A stretch of 35,612 bases of DNA from Syntrophorhabdaceae bacterium (GCA_036504895.1 DASXUJ010000020.1:1-35612), one strand, 5' to 3'. Counted from the stretch's first letter, positions 1 through 7,945 are shown. Numbers and translations are program-made. The notes: generated from the letters alone by a model not told the origin.

Positions 1-214
1 CGCAGTGCCGCGGTATCCTCCTGATTGACCAGGTTCAACTTATTATAAGACATTGAAGTCTCTTCCGTAGACTCATGTCTCTCCAATTCTCCGGTGGGGC
101 GTGATGTGAAGAACCATTAACGGGCCATTCTTCTATGGGAGTTGACGCCGTGCGCCCGGACAGGCCTGCTGAAGGCGGAATGTCCTGCCCGGGCAGGTCC
201 GGCAAAGGAGGGAA

Positions 215-460
215 ATGTTGGATAAGAGCATAACTGACAATATTCCGGACCACTGGTATCAAAAAACGGCGACGAAATTTATTTGCCTACGCTGCAAGAG
301 GAGTTTTAGCCGCGAATATAAGCCAAAAAGCCTGCGGGGCAGGAAGGGGGAGCATGGGTCAAATATGTTTTCCCTTTGGGCCTGGTACAATTTCAGGCGC
401 CATTTGCTGAAGTGCCGGACCGGGGGCATCGGCTTTAATAAGGATGGGGACTTCGGATAA
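215..460 (+). CDS. small Cys/His protein, putative zinc-binding
   Basis: An 81-residue basic protein of unknown function. It has a CxxC pair near residues 24-27 (sequence CLRC, followed by KRSF) and an HLLKC (HxxxC) near residue 65, which together look like a C2HC zinc finger. A GGAGGG ribosome-binding site lies only 2 nt before the ATG at 215. The TTG at 218 has better spacing and may be the true start. It ends 42 nt before the PII gene in the same direction, so the two could be co-transcribed. I do not recognise the family. The main doubt is its short length; the Cys/His pattern and the ribosome-binding site argue that it is real. Confidence 0.45.
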   Translation: MLDKSITDNIPDHWYQKTATKFICLRCKRSFSREYKPKSLRGRKGEHGSNMFSLWAWYNFRRHLLKCRTGGIGFNKDGDFG

Positions 461-472
461 GAAGCGACATAG

Positions 473-844
<372 letters not shown>

Positions 845-922
845 GCCGGGAAGCAGACAGGTTCGGGCTGCGCCGCCACTCCCGCCTGCTATTCCATTTC
901 CTGTGAGAAGAAACAAAGAAGC

Positions 923-951
923 TTGACAATCATTATTACCTATGGTATATA
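923..951 (+). promoter_or_regulatory. sigma70-like promoter in a convergent intergenic region
   Basis: TTGACA at 923-928 and TATATA at 946-951 are separated by 17 nt. The promoter points away from the PII stop into the region opposite the 3' end of the porin gene, where no coding gene lies on this strand. If active it would make a short or antisense RNA. Confidence 0.4.
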
Positions 952-962
952 ACGGTAGAGCG

Positions 963-984
963 TTATGCATAAGGTTATATAACC
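963..984. repeat. two abutting perfect palindromes
   Basis: TTATGCATAA (963-972) is directly followed by GGTTATATAACC (973-984). Both are perfect palindromes. They sit just downstream of the candidate plus-strand promoter at 923-951, in the position of an operator. Their function is unknown. Confidence 0.5.
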
Positions 985-1018
985 ACGACCTTCGTGCTTC
1001 ATCTCCTTTCTATAAGCG

Positions 1019-1049
1019 GCCGCTTCAGCACCCGGAATGTTGAAGCGGC
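1019..1049. other. stem-loop in convergent intergenic region
   Basis: GCCGCTTCA (1019-1027) pairs perfectly with TGAAGCGGC (1041-1049) around a 13-nt loop. It lies 33 nt past the stop of the minus-strand porin gene and could protect or end that mRNA. There is no T-tract on either side, so a classical intrinsic terminator is not demonstrated. Confidence 0.4.
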
Positions 1050-1081
1050 TGTTCCATACCCTTACTTGCGTAAAAGCGACG

Positions 1082-2479
1082 TCAGAAGAAATACCAGCCC
1101 CCCACCCTAAAGGCCTGTTGCGTCGCATCCTTGCTGAGCCCGTTCGGGATGACTGTCCCGCCCGAGGTCACGGTTCCATAATTGGCGTATCTGCTCACGA
1201 AATATGCATATTCGGCCCCGAAACGAACCGCTTGATTCAGATCGTAACAGAGGCTGACGATATATTGGGTGACGTTCTGCGGTGTATTGGCATGAATGAA
1301 GCGGGCTCCGGAGGGCGAAAGAGCCCCGGTGAAATCTTTGCCGAGATCGTTTCTAAGGTACCCATACCACCCGTTCACGAAGAGACTATCGGTGAGGAAA
1401 TAGGTTATCTGGCCCCAAAGGCCGTACATTCTGGGTGCGACGAAATCGGGCAAAGGATCTGTGGCGGGCTGCGGGGCTGCGGGAGACGTGCCGCGCGGCC
1501 GTGAGTAGGAACTGACCGCATAGGTCCTCGACTGGAGCCATGAAGGGTTCTGAGCGGTGAAAAGCACGCCTGAAAGGGACAGGGCTCCCGCCTTGCTGCC
1601 CTGGCTTTCAGGTATCACGGGAATAAACCCCTTGAAGGAAAGACCCCAGGAATTGACATCCTTGTCGCCGTAGGAGAGGGACGTGGGCGAGGCAGAGGGT
1701 CCCGTAAAGAGGGTAACGACCTGTTTCTCACGACCATAGAACCCCTCGAGGCTGAGGATTGTTTTCCAGGCGCCAACCTTTCCCAGGCTGTCGGTAGACC
1801 AACCCAAAGAGAGCTCGTAAAAAGGCATACCGCTCAAGGTAAAGCTATCCACACCTTCGGAGATGAACCGGCGGTTACTCCCCAGGGTATTGGTAGGGGA
1901 CATGACGGCGAAAGAGAGATTCCAGTCGCGCCGGAATTTGCGCTCTATCCTTACCATGGGCTGACGGAAGCCTTTAATAAAGGGGCTCAAATCCTGGCCG
2001 GAGACGATCATGTTTGCATAGCTCGGCAGAAACCCCCATTTCTGGAACGTATGGCCCACTACCAATCTTGTATTCGCCCAATCGAGGGACATGAAGGCGT
2101 GACGCAAAGCGAAGGTCCCCCTTCCGCTTCCGGCGAAGGTGCCGACAAAATCTCCCTCCACAAAGGCATATGTCCTGGCGTCCCATGCATCGGGGCCCCT
2201 GCTCAGGAAATTAAGACGGGTTCCGGTGGAAGAGGTGTAGAGGGTGCCGTACTTGTCAGCCAGGCTCTCGACATTTCCGAATCCATGCCTGCCTGAATTT
2301 CTGTAGTCGAGCTCATATTTTACATAACCGCCCACAGTCAGATCCCATCTGCTTCCCGCGGTCCCTGCAAAAGAGGCTGAAGCTGAAAGGGCCGACATTA
2401 TGAAGAGGAAGAACAGGACCCGATGTATTTGGGACAGGGGTTCCCTCTTTGTTGCACTGCAGGTCCTGAGATTACGCAT
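1082..2479 (-). CDS. outer-membrane beta-barrel protein (porin-like)
   Basis: A predicted outer-membrane channel or porin of 465 residues. The N-terminus has a basic stretch and then a hydrophobic core (VLFFLFIMSAL), with a likely signal-peptidase site after SASFA. The mature part is rich in alternating aromatic/polar strands, for example GGYVKYELDYR, ending in GGWYFF; a terminal Phe is the usual BAM recognition signal. The pattern resembles the DcaP/porin type of trimeric barrels, but I cannot name the family with confidence. I chose the ATG at 2479; a GTG lies three codons upstream at 2488. The gene stands alone, divergent from the peptide/radical SAM locus and convergent with the PII gene. 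The substrate is unknown. Confidence 0.8.
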   Translation of the reverse strand: MRNLRTCSATKREPLSQIHRVLFFLFIMSALSASASFAGTAGSRWDLTVGGYVKYELDYRNSGRHGFGNVESLADKYGTLYTSSTGTRLNFLSRGPDAWDARTYAFVEGDFVGTFAGSGRGTFALRHAFMSLDWANTRLVVGHTFQKWGFLPSYANMIVSGQDLSPFIKGFRQPMVRIERKFRRDWNLSFAVMSPTNTLGSNRRFISEGVDSFTLSGMPFYELSLGWSTDSLGKVGAWKTILSLEGFYGREKQVVTLFTGPSASPTSLSYGDKDVNSWGLSFKGFIPVIPESQGSKAGALSLSGVLFTAQNPSWLQSRTYAVSSYSRPRGTSPAAPQPATDPLPDFVAPRMYGLWGQITYFLTDSLFVNGWYGYLRNDLGKDFTGALSPSGARFIHANTPQNVTQYIVSLCYDLNQAVRFGAEYAYFVSRYANYGTVTSGGTVIPNGLSKDATQQAFRVGGWYFF

Positions 2480-2560
2480 GCATGTCACCAGAGGCGATAT
2501 TCCTTTTGGTCTCCTGTACCCGGGGGCGATAGGTATGCACGGATAGTGAGCAGCATGGAC

Positions 2561-2588
2561 TTGACATTCCCCGTCTCTATGTTAATGT
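2561..2588 (+). promoter_or_regulatory. candidate promoter of the peptide gene
   Basis: A perfect -35 box TTGACA (2561-2566) is followed after 16 nt by a weak -10 TAATGT (2583-2588), 51 nt before the peptide start. The -35 is convincing; the -10 is poor and may need an activator. Confidence 0.35.
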
Positions 2589-2639
2589 TCTACTTATTAC
2601 CGTGCACCATGCATTCTACAGGAAAGGAGGTGAGAAGTC

Positions 2640-2762
2640 ATGAAAAAAATCTTGAGCAAAGAGGCCCTTGAGAAAGAAGCATCCTTCTGGAGCAGTATGA
2701 AAAAGGCCCTGGAGGAGAGCCCGGCGAAGTCATGCCGCAAGTGAAAAAGCTGAAAAACCTAG
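2640..2762 (+). CDS. RiPP precursor peptide, predicted to contain selenocysteine
   Basis: A tiny peptide gene with an anti-SD-complementary AAGGAGGTGA (2624-2633) 6 nt before the ATG. Conventional reading gives 34 residues, MKKILSKEALEKEASFWSSM then KKALEESPAKSCRK, ending at UGA 2742-2744. In frame follow K-S, a second UGA (2751-2753), K-T and a UAG (2760-2762). With UGA read as selenocysteine the tail is C-R-K-U-K-S-U-K-T, giving evenly spaced C-x2-U-x2-U. A fdhF-like SECIS hairpin begins 1 nt after the UAG. The Lys/Glu-rich leader and short C-terminal core suit a radical SAM substrate, and an SPASM radical SAM enzyme follows. I recall a class named selenobiotic of such peptides; membership is not verified. 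If UGA is not recoded the gene ends at 2744. The gene is seen; recoding and modification are inferred. Confidence 0.75.
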
Positions 2763-2763
2763 C

Positions 2764-2780
2764 GTTGCAGGTTCTGCAAC
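2764..2780 (+). promoter_or_regulatory. SECIS-like hairpin directing UGA recoding
   Basis: GTTGCAG pairs with CTGCAAC around the triloop GTT (7 perfect pairs). The RNA GUUGCAGGU-UCUGCA-ACCAA is nearly identical to the apical part of the E. coli fdhF SECIS as I remember it, GUUGCAGGU-CUGCAC-CAA, including the loop GU bound by SelB. It starts 10 nt after the second in-frame UGA and 19 nt after the first; in fdhF the shared segment starts about 12 nt after the UGA. It lacks an obvious bulged U, which fdhF has. The sequence also loosely resembles a tRNA T-arm, but the T-loop consensus is absent. Confidence 0.6.
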
Positions 2781-2789
2781 CAAAAGAGT

Positions 2790-2828
2790 GAAGGCAGATA
2801 TGACTGTCCGTCATATCTGCCTTCTTTT
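2790..2828 (+). terminator. intrinsic terminator/attenuator between peptide and maturase genes
   Basis: GAAGGCAGATATGAC (2790-2804) and GTCATATCTGCCTTC (2810-2824) form a perfect 15-bp stem with loop TGTCC, followed by TTTT. It lies between the peptide stop and the ribosome-binding site of the radical SAM gene. Partial termination here would give much more peptide mRNA than enzyme mRNA, as is common in RiPP loci. Confidence 0.7.
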
Positions 2829-2847
2829 ACCCTAAAAGAGGAGCTAT

Positions 2848-3909
2848 ATGTCCGTCAACGGATCCTTTTCTTTTTTCGTCCAGTGGCACCTTACTGAGAG
2901 GTGCAATCTCGCATGTACCCACTGTTATCAGGGAGAAACGTCTCCGAAGGAGCTATCTCTCCCTCAAATCCTCTCGGTTATGGAGCAGATATCGACTATG
3001 ATCGCATCATGGTCCGAAGCGTACGGCATCGATTTTACGCCGAGTTTTAATATCACGGGCGGCGAGCCCTTCCTGCGGCGAGACCTCTTCCGGATACTTG
3101 AAGCGGCAAAAGCTCGTGGAGTTGCCGTCTATCTGCTTACCAACGGTACCCTTATCGACAGGCAGCGGGCGAAGAGACTGAGCGATCTCGGCATTGACGG
3201 AGTCCAGGTGAGCCTGGAAGGTCCCCGGGCAATCCATGATCTCATTCGGGGGGAAGGGAATTTTGCCCGCTCCCTTTCAGGTATAGGGCACCTCACGGAG
3301 GTGCGCGTTCCCGTCACACTTAATGCGACTCTCTCGAGGGTCAACTATCTGAATTTCCGTGAAATGATAGATCTTGCACGGGAATTGAGAGTTCAAAGAC
3401 TGGGGTTTTCAAGGCTTGTCCCTTCGGGCAGGGGAACGGGCCTTATGGATGCAATGCTTTCCCGGGAAGAGGTGAAGCGCCTGTATGGGGATATCTTCTC
3501 CCTTGATATCCCGGAGCTGGAACTCGTCACCGGCGACCCGATCGCTTCTGAAATGGAGGATGGATCGGGTGCGAGGGCATTCGATGAGGTAGCTCGGGGA
3601 GGGTGCGCTGCGGCCGTATCCGGCATTACCCTTATGGCCGACGGGACCGTGACTCCCTGCAGGAGGCTTCCCATCCCCATCGGTAACGTGCTCACCGACT
3701 CTTTAAGGGAGATATGGGCTACGTCGGAGGTGCTTCAGAGGCTGAGGAACAGGGATCTTTATAAAGGCAAGTGCGGCCGCTGCGAGCGGTGGTCTTCGTG
3801 CAGGGGTTGCAGGGCCATTGCCTACGCCCATTCTTTTTGCCTGGGGGCGGGAGACTATCTTGCCGACGACCCCCAGTGTTTCATCCAAATTGATGACGAA
3901 AAACATTAA
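2848..3909 (+). CDS. radical SAM/SPASM peptide maturase
   Basis: A 353-residue radical SAM enzyme expected to modify the adjacent peptide. The N-terminal CNLACTHC (Cys19, Cys23, Cys26) binds the SAM-cleaving 4Fe-4S cluster, followed by the SAM-binding [12 protein letters not shown]. The C-terminus is a full SPASM domain for auxiliary clusters: a Cys, then GTVTPC, then [13 protein letters not shown] (C-x2-C-x5-C-x2-C), then further Cys in HSFC and DDPQC. The start is set by AGAGGAG at 2837-2843. It lies about 100 nt after the peptide gene and behind the attenuator hairpin. SPASM enzymes of this size typically install thioether, C-C or epimer changes in RiPPs; the actual chemistry here is unknown. 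It overlaps the last bases of the convergent phosphofructokinase gene. Confidence 0.9.
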   Translation: MSVNGSFSFFVQWHLTERCNLACTHCYQGETSPKELSLPQILSVMEQISTMIASWSEAYGIDFTPSFNITGGEPFLRRDLFRILEAAKARGVAVYLLTNGTLIDRQRAKRLSDLGIDGVQVSLEGPRAIHDLIRGEGNFARSLSGIGHLTEVRVPVTLNATLSRVNYLNFREMIDLARELRVQRLGFSRLVPSGRGTGLMDAMLSREEVKRLYGDIFSLDIPELELVTGDPIASEMEDGSGARAFDEVARGGCAAAVSGITLMADGTVTPCRRLPIPIGNVLTDSLREIWATSEVLQRLRNRDLYKGKCGRCERWSSCRGCRAIAYAHSFCLGAGDYLADDPQCFIQIDDEKH

Positions 3910-5075
3910 TACAAGAACATGGGCTTGCCGAGGGTATCCCTCACCTTCGGTTTATACTCCTTAAGGTCGTAGAGGGCCGTCACGTCGACCTGCTTTTTTG
4001 CCGCTACCACGAGATCAAGAGGGACTGTCGTATATATGCCCTGCTGGAGGGCCACCATCCGGCCCGTATGGCCCATGGCAACCTGGTCGAGCGCGAGGTT
4101 TCCGTAGGAGACCGCCACCATCCGGTCAAGCGAATCGGGCGCCCCGGACCTCATTATATAGGCAAGCTGCTGATAGATGATATTGACGCCCGTTCTATCC
4201 TTGATCTCCTGAGCCAGGAGATTGCCTATACCGCCGAGTTTCTTATGGCCGTATGCGTCCGCCTTGCCGCTTTCATAGACTTCACCGCCCAATTGATGGG
4301 CCCCTTCGGAAATAGTCATTATGGCGTAGTGAGAGGGGTTTTTCAAGCGGTCCTCGACGAGAAAATTGGAAAGCCGGTCGACATCGAAGGGGACTTCCGA
4401 GATCACCGCCCGATCCACATCGGCGAGGTAGGCAGCGAAGAGAGAGGTCTCGCCGGAGTTCCTGCCGAAGAGTTCCACCACACATATCCGCTCGTGTGAG
4501 CCGGCGGTGGTCCTGAGGGCATTGATGGAATCGACGGAGCGTGTCACGGCGGTAGAAAAGCCGATGCAAAAATCGGTGCCGAATACGTCGTTATCCATTG
4601 TTTTCGGTATGGCAACGATCTGAAATCCCGCTTTATGAAGATGACTGGCGAAGCTCAGGGTATCATCGCCACCGATGGCGATGATCGCATCCAGGGCAAG
4701 AAAGTCAAGGACCTTAAGTATATGAGGGGTGCAGTCGGTCGTACCGTTCGGTTTCTCTTTGAGCAGGTTTTTGGGTATAAAGGCCGGCACGTCTTCAGGC
4801 TTCATATTGCCCGGATTGGTCCGTGACGTGTGCAGCACGGTGCCGCCGGTCCGGTCGATGGTGCGCACCTTCTCGGCCGGTAGTGAGACGGTCCATTTCT
4901 GCCTGGAATCAGGGTCCTCGGGGTTGAGGCAGAGCAGGCCCATCCATCCTCTTCTGATGCCTATTACATCGATATCGTGCATGTACGCACGGGTCACCAC
5001 GGCCTTAATTGCAACGTTGAGTCCGGGGACGTCGCCCCCACCCGTCAATATGCCGATACGTTGTGTGTGAGCCAT
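3906..5075 (-). CDS. pfp: PPi-dependent 6-phosphofructokinase
   Basis: Transfers phosphate between fructose 6-phosphate and fructose 1,6-bisphosphate, reversibly when pyrophosphate is the donor, so it can serve glycolysis and gluconeogenesis. The 389-residue protein has [13 protein letters not shown] at the N-terminus, GGDDT at 135-139 and PKTMDND at 157-163 with catalytic Asp161. Asp in GGDD (ATP enzymes have GGDG) and Lys in PKTMDND (ATP enzymes have Gly) are the established PPi-type signatures. [10 protein letters not shown] is the F6P-binding region. The ATG at 5075 is preceded by AAAGGAG at good spacing; a longer frame upstream to 5147 lacks support. Convergent with the radical SAM gene. 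PPi use would save ATP in an energy-limited anaerobe. An ATP-using member is the main alternative. Confidence 0.9.
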   Translation of the reverse strand: MAHTQRIGILTGGGDVPGLNVAIKAVVTRAYMHDIDVIGIRRGWMGLLCLNPEDPDSRQKWTVSLPAEKVRTIDRTGGTVLHTSRTNPGNMKPEDVPAFIPKNLLKEKPNGTTDCTPHILKVLDFLALDAIIAIGGDDTLSFASHLHKAGFQIVAIPKTMDNDVFGTDFCIGFSTAVTRSVDSINALRTTAGSHERICVVELFGRNSGETSLFAAYLADVDRAVISEVPFDVDRLSNFLVEDRLKNPSHYAIMTISEGAHQLGGEVYESGKADAYGHKKLGGIGNLLAQEIKDRTGVNIIYQQLAYIMRSGAPDSLDRMVAVSYGNLALDQVAMGHTGRMVALQQGIYTTVPLDLVVAAKKQVDVTALYDLKEYKPKVRDTLGKPMFLY

Positions 5076-5346
5076 CGAATCTCCTTTAATCGTTCGTGTT
5101 CCGGACGGGGCGGAAGGGACGTCTTGAAGGTCATTCCCTGCCTGCACCTTTCCCGTCAGGTTTATATGCGGCCAACCTTAGGCAAACGTATGCATTTCGC
5201 GTATCGATGTCAATCTCGGGGTACTTTCTTTTTCTCCCCCGGCTATGACGGGGCAAGGGTCCACGACGAGAGATGGGGCGTGAGCTATGAACCGTGGAAC
5301 GGGCCGGATAGGGGTGAAATTACAGAAAGAATTTCAGACAATTTGT

Positions 5347-5574
5347 TCAGGTGTCGTGGGGGCCGAAGAGCTCGGCGGACTTCGTGCCGCGGCCTACCGT
5401 GCTTTTGAGCCAGCTTCTTCCGCCCGGCTTACACTTCTTGTGACGCCAGAGGTCTTTGCCTATATATATGCCCTCGTCTTTGCCTATGCGGCCGTAACAG
5501 ACATAGCACGTATCCCGTCTCAGCTCATTAAAGAGTGGCTCCTGATAATACTTCTTTTTCGATCTTGGGGACAT
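5347..5574 (-). CDS. small Cys/His protein, putative zinc ribbon
   Basis: A 75-residue basic protein with CYVC near residues 23-26 and HKKC near residues 45-48, a C-x2-C...H-x2-C arrangement that suggests one zinc site. It is the last gene of a minus-strand group: its ATG lies 6 nt after the stop of the DUF2939-like gene, with an AAAGGA ribosome-binding site inside that gene's end. I do not recognise the family. The tight spacing and the metal-site pattern support a real gene. Nothing in the sequence tells its function. Confidence 0.6.
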   Translation of the reverse strand: MSPRSKKKYYQEPLFNELRRDTCYVCYGRIGKDEGIYIGKDLWRHKKCKPGGRSWLKSTVGRGTKSAELFGPHDT

Positions 5575-5580
5575 GTCGGC

Positions 5581-6111
5581 TTAGTCCTTTCCCGGTTCTT
5601 CCAGGGTAACTCCCACGAATTTCCAGTAGCCTTCCGCCGTCTTCTTCATCTGTGCGCTCTGCCCGGGTTTTCCCTTGATCCTTACCATGGCATTCTTCCC
5701 TTCTGCGGTAATATCGAGCCGCCATAGGGTCAGTGCGCCAAATTCGTGCAGGTCAAAGCCTGCAATCGGGGGCAGGCCCTTCTGACCTGCCTCAAGAATC
5801 GCACCTGAACGGATGAGAGAGGTGAGATATTCTCTTAAGCCGTCCTTAATACTCGGCATATTCATGAAGACCGCGGCTGCCAGATGGTTGTCCCCTTTTC
5901 CCTGCCTTTTGCTCGCGGCAAAAAGGTTTTTGGCTGCGCTTTCCGCAAGAGAATCGATATCAAGATACTTGAGAGCAGCCTCGGGGTCACGGTGCTCGAT
6001 GGCCCTCGTAAGGAGGAAAATAGAGTAATGGGGAGTAGTCGTCGCGTAGATAAACGCCCCCCCGAGCACGGCGGCCGCCGCTATGCATATTATCAGTACC
6101 TTTCGCTTCAC
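5581..6111 (-). CDS. DUF2939-like membrane-anchored protein
   Basis: A 176-residue protein with an N-terminal membrane segment (VLIICIAAAAVLGGAFIYA) and a soluble domain expected outside the inner membrane. The start YSIFLLTRAIEHRDPEAALKYLDIDSLAES matches my memory of DUF2939 proteins, in which a tyrosine and an AI...D pattern open the domain; the function of that family is unknown. Residues near the end (MKKTAEGYWKFVGVTLEEP) look like the closing strands of an SnoaL/cystatin-like fold, which is inference. It lies between the DUF4337-like gene (30 nt upstream) and the small Cys/His gene, probably in one transcript. Confidence 0.7.
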   Translation of the reverse strand: MKRKVLIICIAAAAVLGGAFIYATTTPHYSIFLLTRAIEHRDPEAALKYLDIDSLAESAAKNLFAASKRQGKGDNHLAAAVFMNMPSIKDGLREYLTSLIRSGAILEAGQKGLPPIAGFDLHEFGALTLWRLDITAEGKNAMVRIKGKPGQSAQMKKTAEGYWKFVGVTLEEPGKD

Positions 6112-6141
6112 TGAAAAACCTTTCCTTCCATTTATCGAACC

Positions 6142-6678
6142 TCAATAAAAGAGAAAGATCGCATCGAGGAAGAAGAATATCCAGCCTACGGTGACGATCA
6201 TTCCAAAATACCAGAGCACTTTCCTCTTTGTCAGGGCAGCGATAGACGAAAGCATGAGGCCGATTTGGAGGAAGATGAGGGCATACCCGTAATTTCCCCC
6301 CCGGTCCTGGGCGATTACCTTCTGTTTTGCCAGCTGGTCCCCTTTCGCCTTGATCTCCGACTTCTCCCGATCATACCGCTTCACTGCTTCCTTATAACGG
6401 GTAAGGGTTTTTTCGAACTGTTGCGAGTTTACCTTTCCGTTTTTGGAGGCGCCTTCGAGCCGTTCCATCTCCATGAACTCGATCTGGATCTCGTAAAGAT
6501 AGGATTTGATGCTTTTGGCCTGATAGTAGCTCCACTGGTTGGTCTCCTGCCCCTGCATGAGTATGGCCCTCGATGAGAATTTACCCATGTAGAGCGTGGT
6601 TATGGCCGCGAGAACCGCCATTACGGCCGTGGAAAGGGCCACCCAGGTCATCCATTTCTCATTTTTTGAATCCGACAT
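6142..6678 (-). CDS. DUF4337 family membrane protein
   Basis: A 178-residue inner-membrane protein of unknown function. A first membrane segment (WVALSTAVMAVLAAITTLYMG) is followed by the conserved QWSYYQAKSIKSYLYEIQ stretch, a charged coiled-coil region (about residues 65-120) and two C-terminal membrane segments (YALIFLQIGLMLSSIAAL and YFGMIVTVGWIFFFLDAIF). This order and the W-YYQAKSIK motif are typical of DUF4337 as I know it. It appears to be the first gene of a three-gene minus-strand group with the DUF2939-like and small Cys/His genes. The two membrane-domain proteins may act together, but no role is known. Confidence 0.8.
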   Translation of the reverse strand: MSDSKNEKWMTWVALSTAVMAVLAAITTLYMGKFSSRAILMQGQETNQWSYYQAKSIKSYLYEIQIEFMEMERLEGASKNGKVNSQQFEKTLTRYKEAVKRYDREKSEIKAKGDQLAKQKVIAQDRGGNYGYALIFLQIGLMLSSIAALTKRKVLWYFGMIVTVGWIFFFLDAIFLFY

Positions 6679-6811
6679 GTCCTGTTAATTCCCCCTCCGA
6701 CAGTTTCAGTGCTTCATCATACAATGGGGCCAACCTGTCAGTCAACTTCGTTCTTGCGTGCACGCAGAGACCGGGGCCCTCCCTTGAGGAGGGGCATTGC
6801 CTTTTTTCGGG

Positions 6812-7945
6812 CTATGATTTTATTCCGTGAATAGGAAAGATGGTTTTTTTTATGAAGTCCACGACCCGTTCAGCCTGTACCATGCACTGCTCCTTTTCAT
6901 AACCTTCCGTAAGAAAGGGCGGCTCTTCAAGTTGGCCTGCGTCTGACTCGGGTCCGTACATCATCCCCCCGACCAGGCCCGTGTGGAGGTCCCGCGGCTT
7001 CAGCCCACAGAATGTAGCCCATGCAAGAGTCCACAGGGCGGCAGTTTTATAGATATTATAGCCCCCGGACCCGAGGGCGAGTATTTTGGGCGAGAGACTG
7101 TTGATGATTGATATCGCCTTGTCATATCCATTACTTGTAAGATTCAGGTGGGCGAGAGGGTCGTCCTTGTGAGTGTCGCAGCCGATGCAGGCCACCACGA
7201 CATCGGGCTTGAAGCTCTCCATAAGGGGGGGCACCACCGACTCGAAGGCATAAAGGTACACCTCGTCGTCGGTACCCGCCTGCACCGGGATATTCACGGT
7301 ATACCCGGTGCCGTCTCCGACGCCCATTTCACCCGCGAACCCCGATCCGGGGTAAAGGCTTTCGCCCGATTCATGGATCGATATAAAGAGGACCTTATCC
7401 GTATCGTAGAAGGCGTTCTGCACGCCGTTTCCATGATGGGCATCCATATCCACATAGGCGACCCGTTGCCCTTTCCGCAGGAGGTCCTGGATGGTCACGG
7501 CAATATCGTTAATATAGCAGAAACCCTCCGCGTGGTTCCTGCCCGCATGATGGAAACCGCCGAAGGGATTGAATGCGAGCCGCGCCTCTCCCCGGTAGAG
7601 GGCCATGGCGCCGTCGTAGGTTGCGCTCGAGGAAAGGAGCGAATACTGATACATAGCCTTGAATAGGGGGTTGTCCTGAGTGCCGAGGCCTGCGCGAAGC
7701 ATCTCCACCGAGAATTCCCCCCGTTCCCCTTTTTTCAGGAGGTCGATATATTCACGGCTGTGGAAAAGATAGAGCAGCTCCTCGTCCATCACGACCGGTT
7801 CCACTATGCGCTGGTTCTCCTCGAATATAAGATCGTACCTGTTCAGAAGCTCGACCATAAGCTTCGCCCGCACCGGCTTGAACGGGTGGGAAGGCTTGTA
7901 TTCGTATTGGGCCAGGTCATAGGAATAGATGAGGATATTCATCAT
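6812..7945 (-). CDS. acuC: AcuC-type histone deacetylase family protein
   Basis: A zinc-dependent deacylase of the arginase/deacetylase fold; bacterial AcuC deacetylates acetyl-CoA synthetase and other acyl-lysine proteins. The 377-residue protein has FHHAG with the His pair (132-133), VDMDAHHGNG with zinc ligands Asp168 and His170, the third ligand in GCDTHKDDPL, and the catalytic Tyr in GSGGYN. These are all the catalytic positions of class I-like deacetylases. GAGGAG at 7951-7956 lies 5 nt before the ATG at 7945 (a second ATG is at 7942); a longer frame to 7996 lacks a ribosome-binding site. It is transcribed away from the membrane protein gene at 8107. In syntrophs heavy acyl-CoA flux causes lysine acylation, a plausible but unproven reason for it. 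Confidence 0.9.
   Translation of the reverse strand: MMNILIYSYDLAQYEYKPSHPFKPVRAKLMVELLNRYDLIFEENQRIVEPVVMDEELLYLFHSREYIDLLKKGERGEFSVEMLRAGLGTQDNPLFKAMYQYSLLSSSATYDGAMALYRGEARLAFNPFGGFHHAGRNHAEGFCYINDIAVTIQDLLRKGQRVAYVDMDAHHGNGVQNAFYDTDKVLFISIHESGESLYPGSGFAGEMGVGDGTGYTVNIPVQAGTDDEVYLYAFESVVPPLMESFKPDVVVACIGCDTHKDDPLAHLNLTSNGYDKAISIINSLSPKILALGSGGYNIYKTAALWTLAWATFCGLKPRDLHTGLVGGMMYGPESDAGQLEEPPFLTEGYEKEQCMVQAERVVDFIKKTIFPIHGIKS

Noticed and set aside
2764-2780. Hairpin as part of a tRNA-like element
   Set aside because: GTTGCAGGTTC resembles a T-arm start, but there is no TTCGAAT loop and no other tRNA arm nearby; a SECIS explains position and sequence better.
6777-6806. Terminator-like hairpin followed by T6
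   Set aside because: The stem is on the plus strand, where no gene ends; on the minus strand no T-tract follows, so it does not fit the neighbouring genes.
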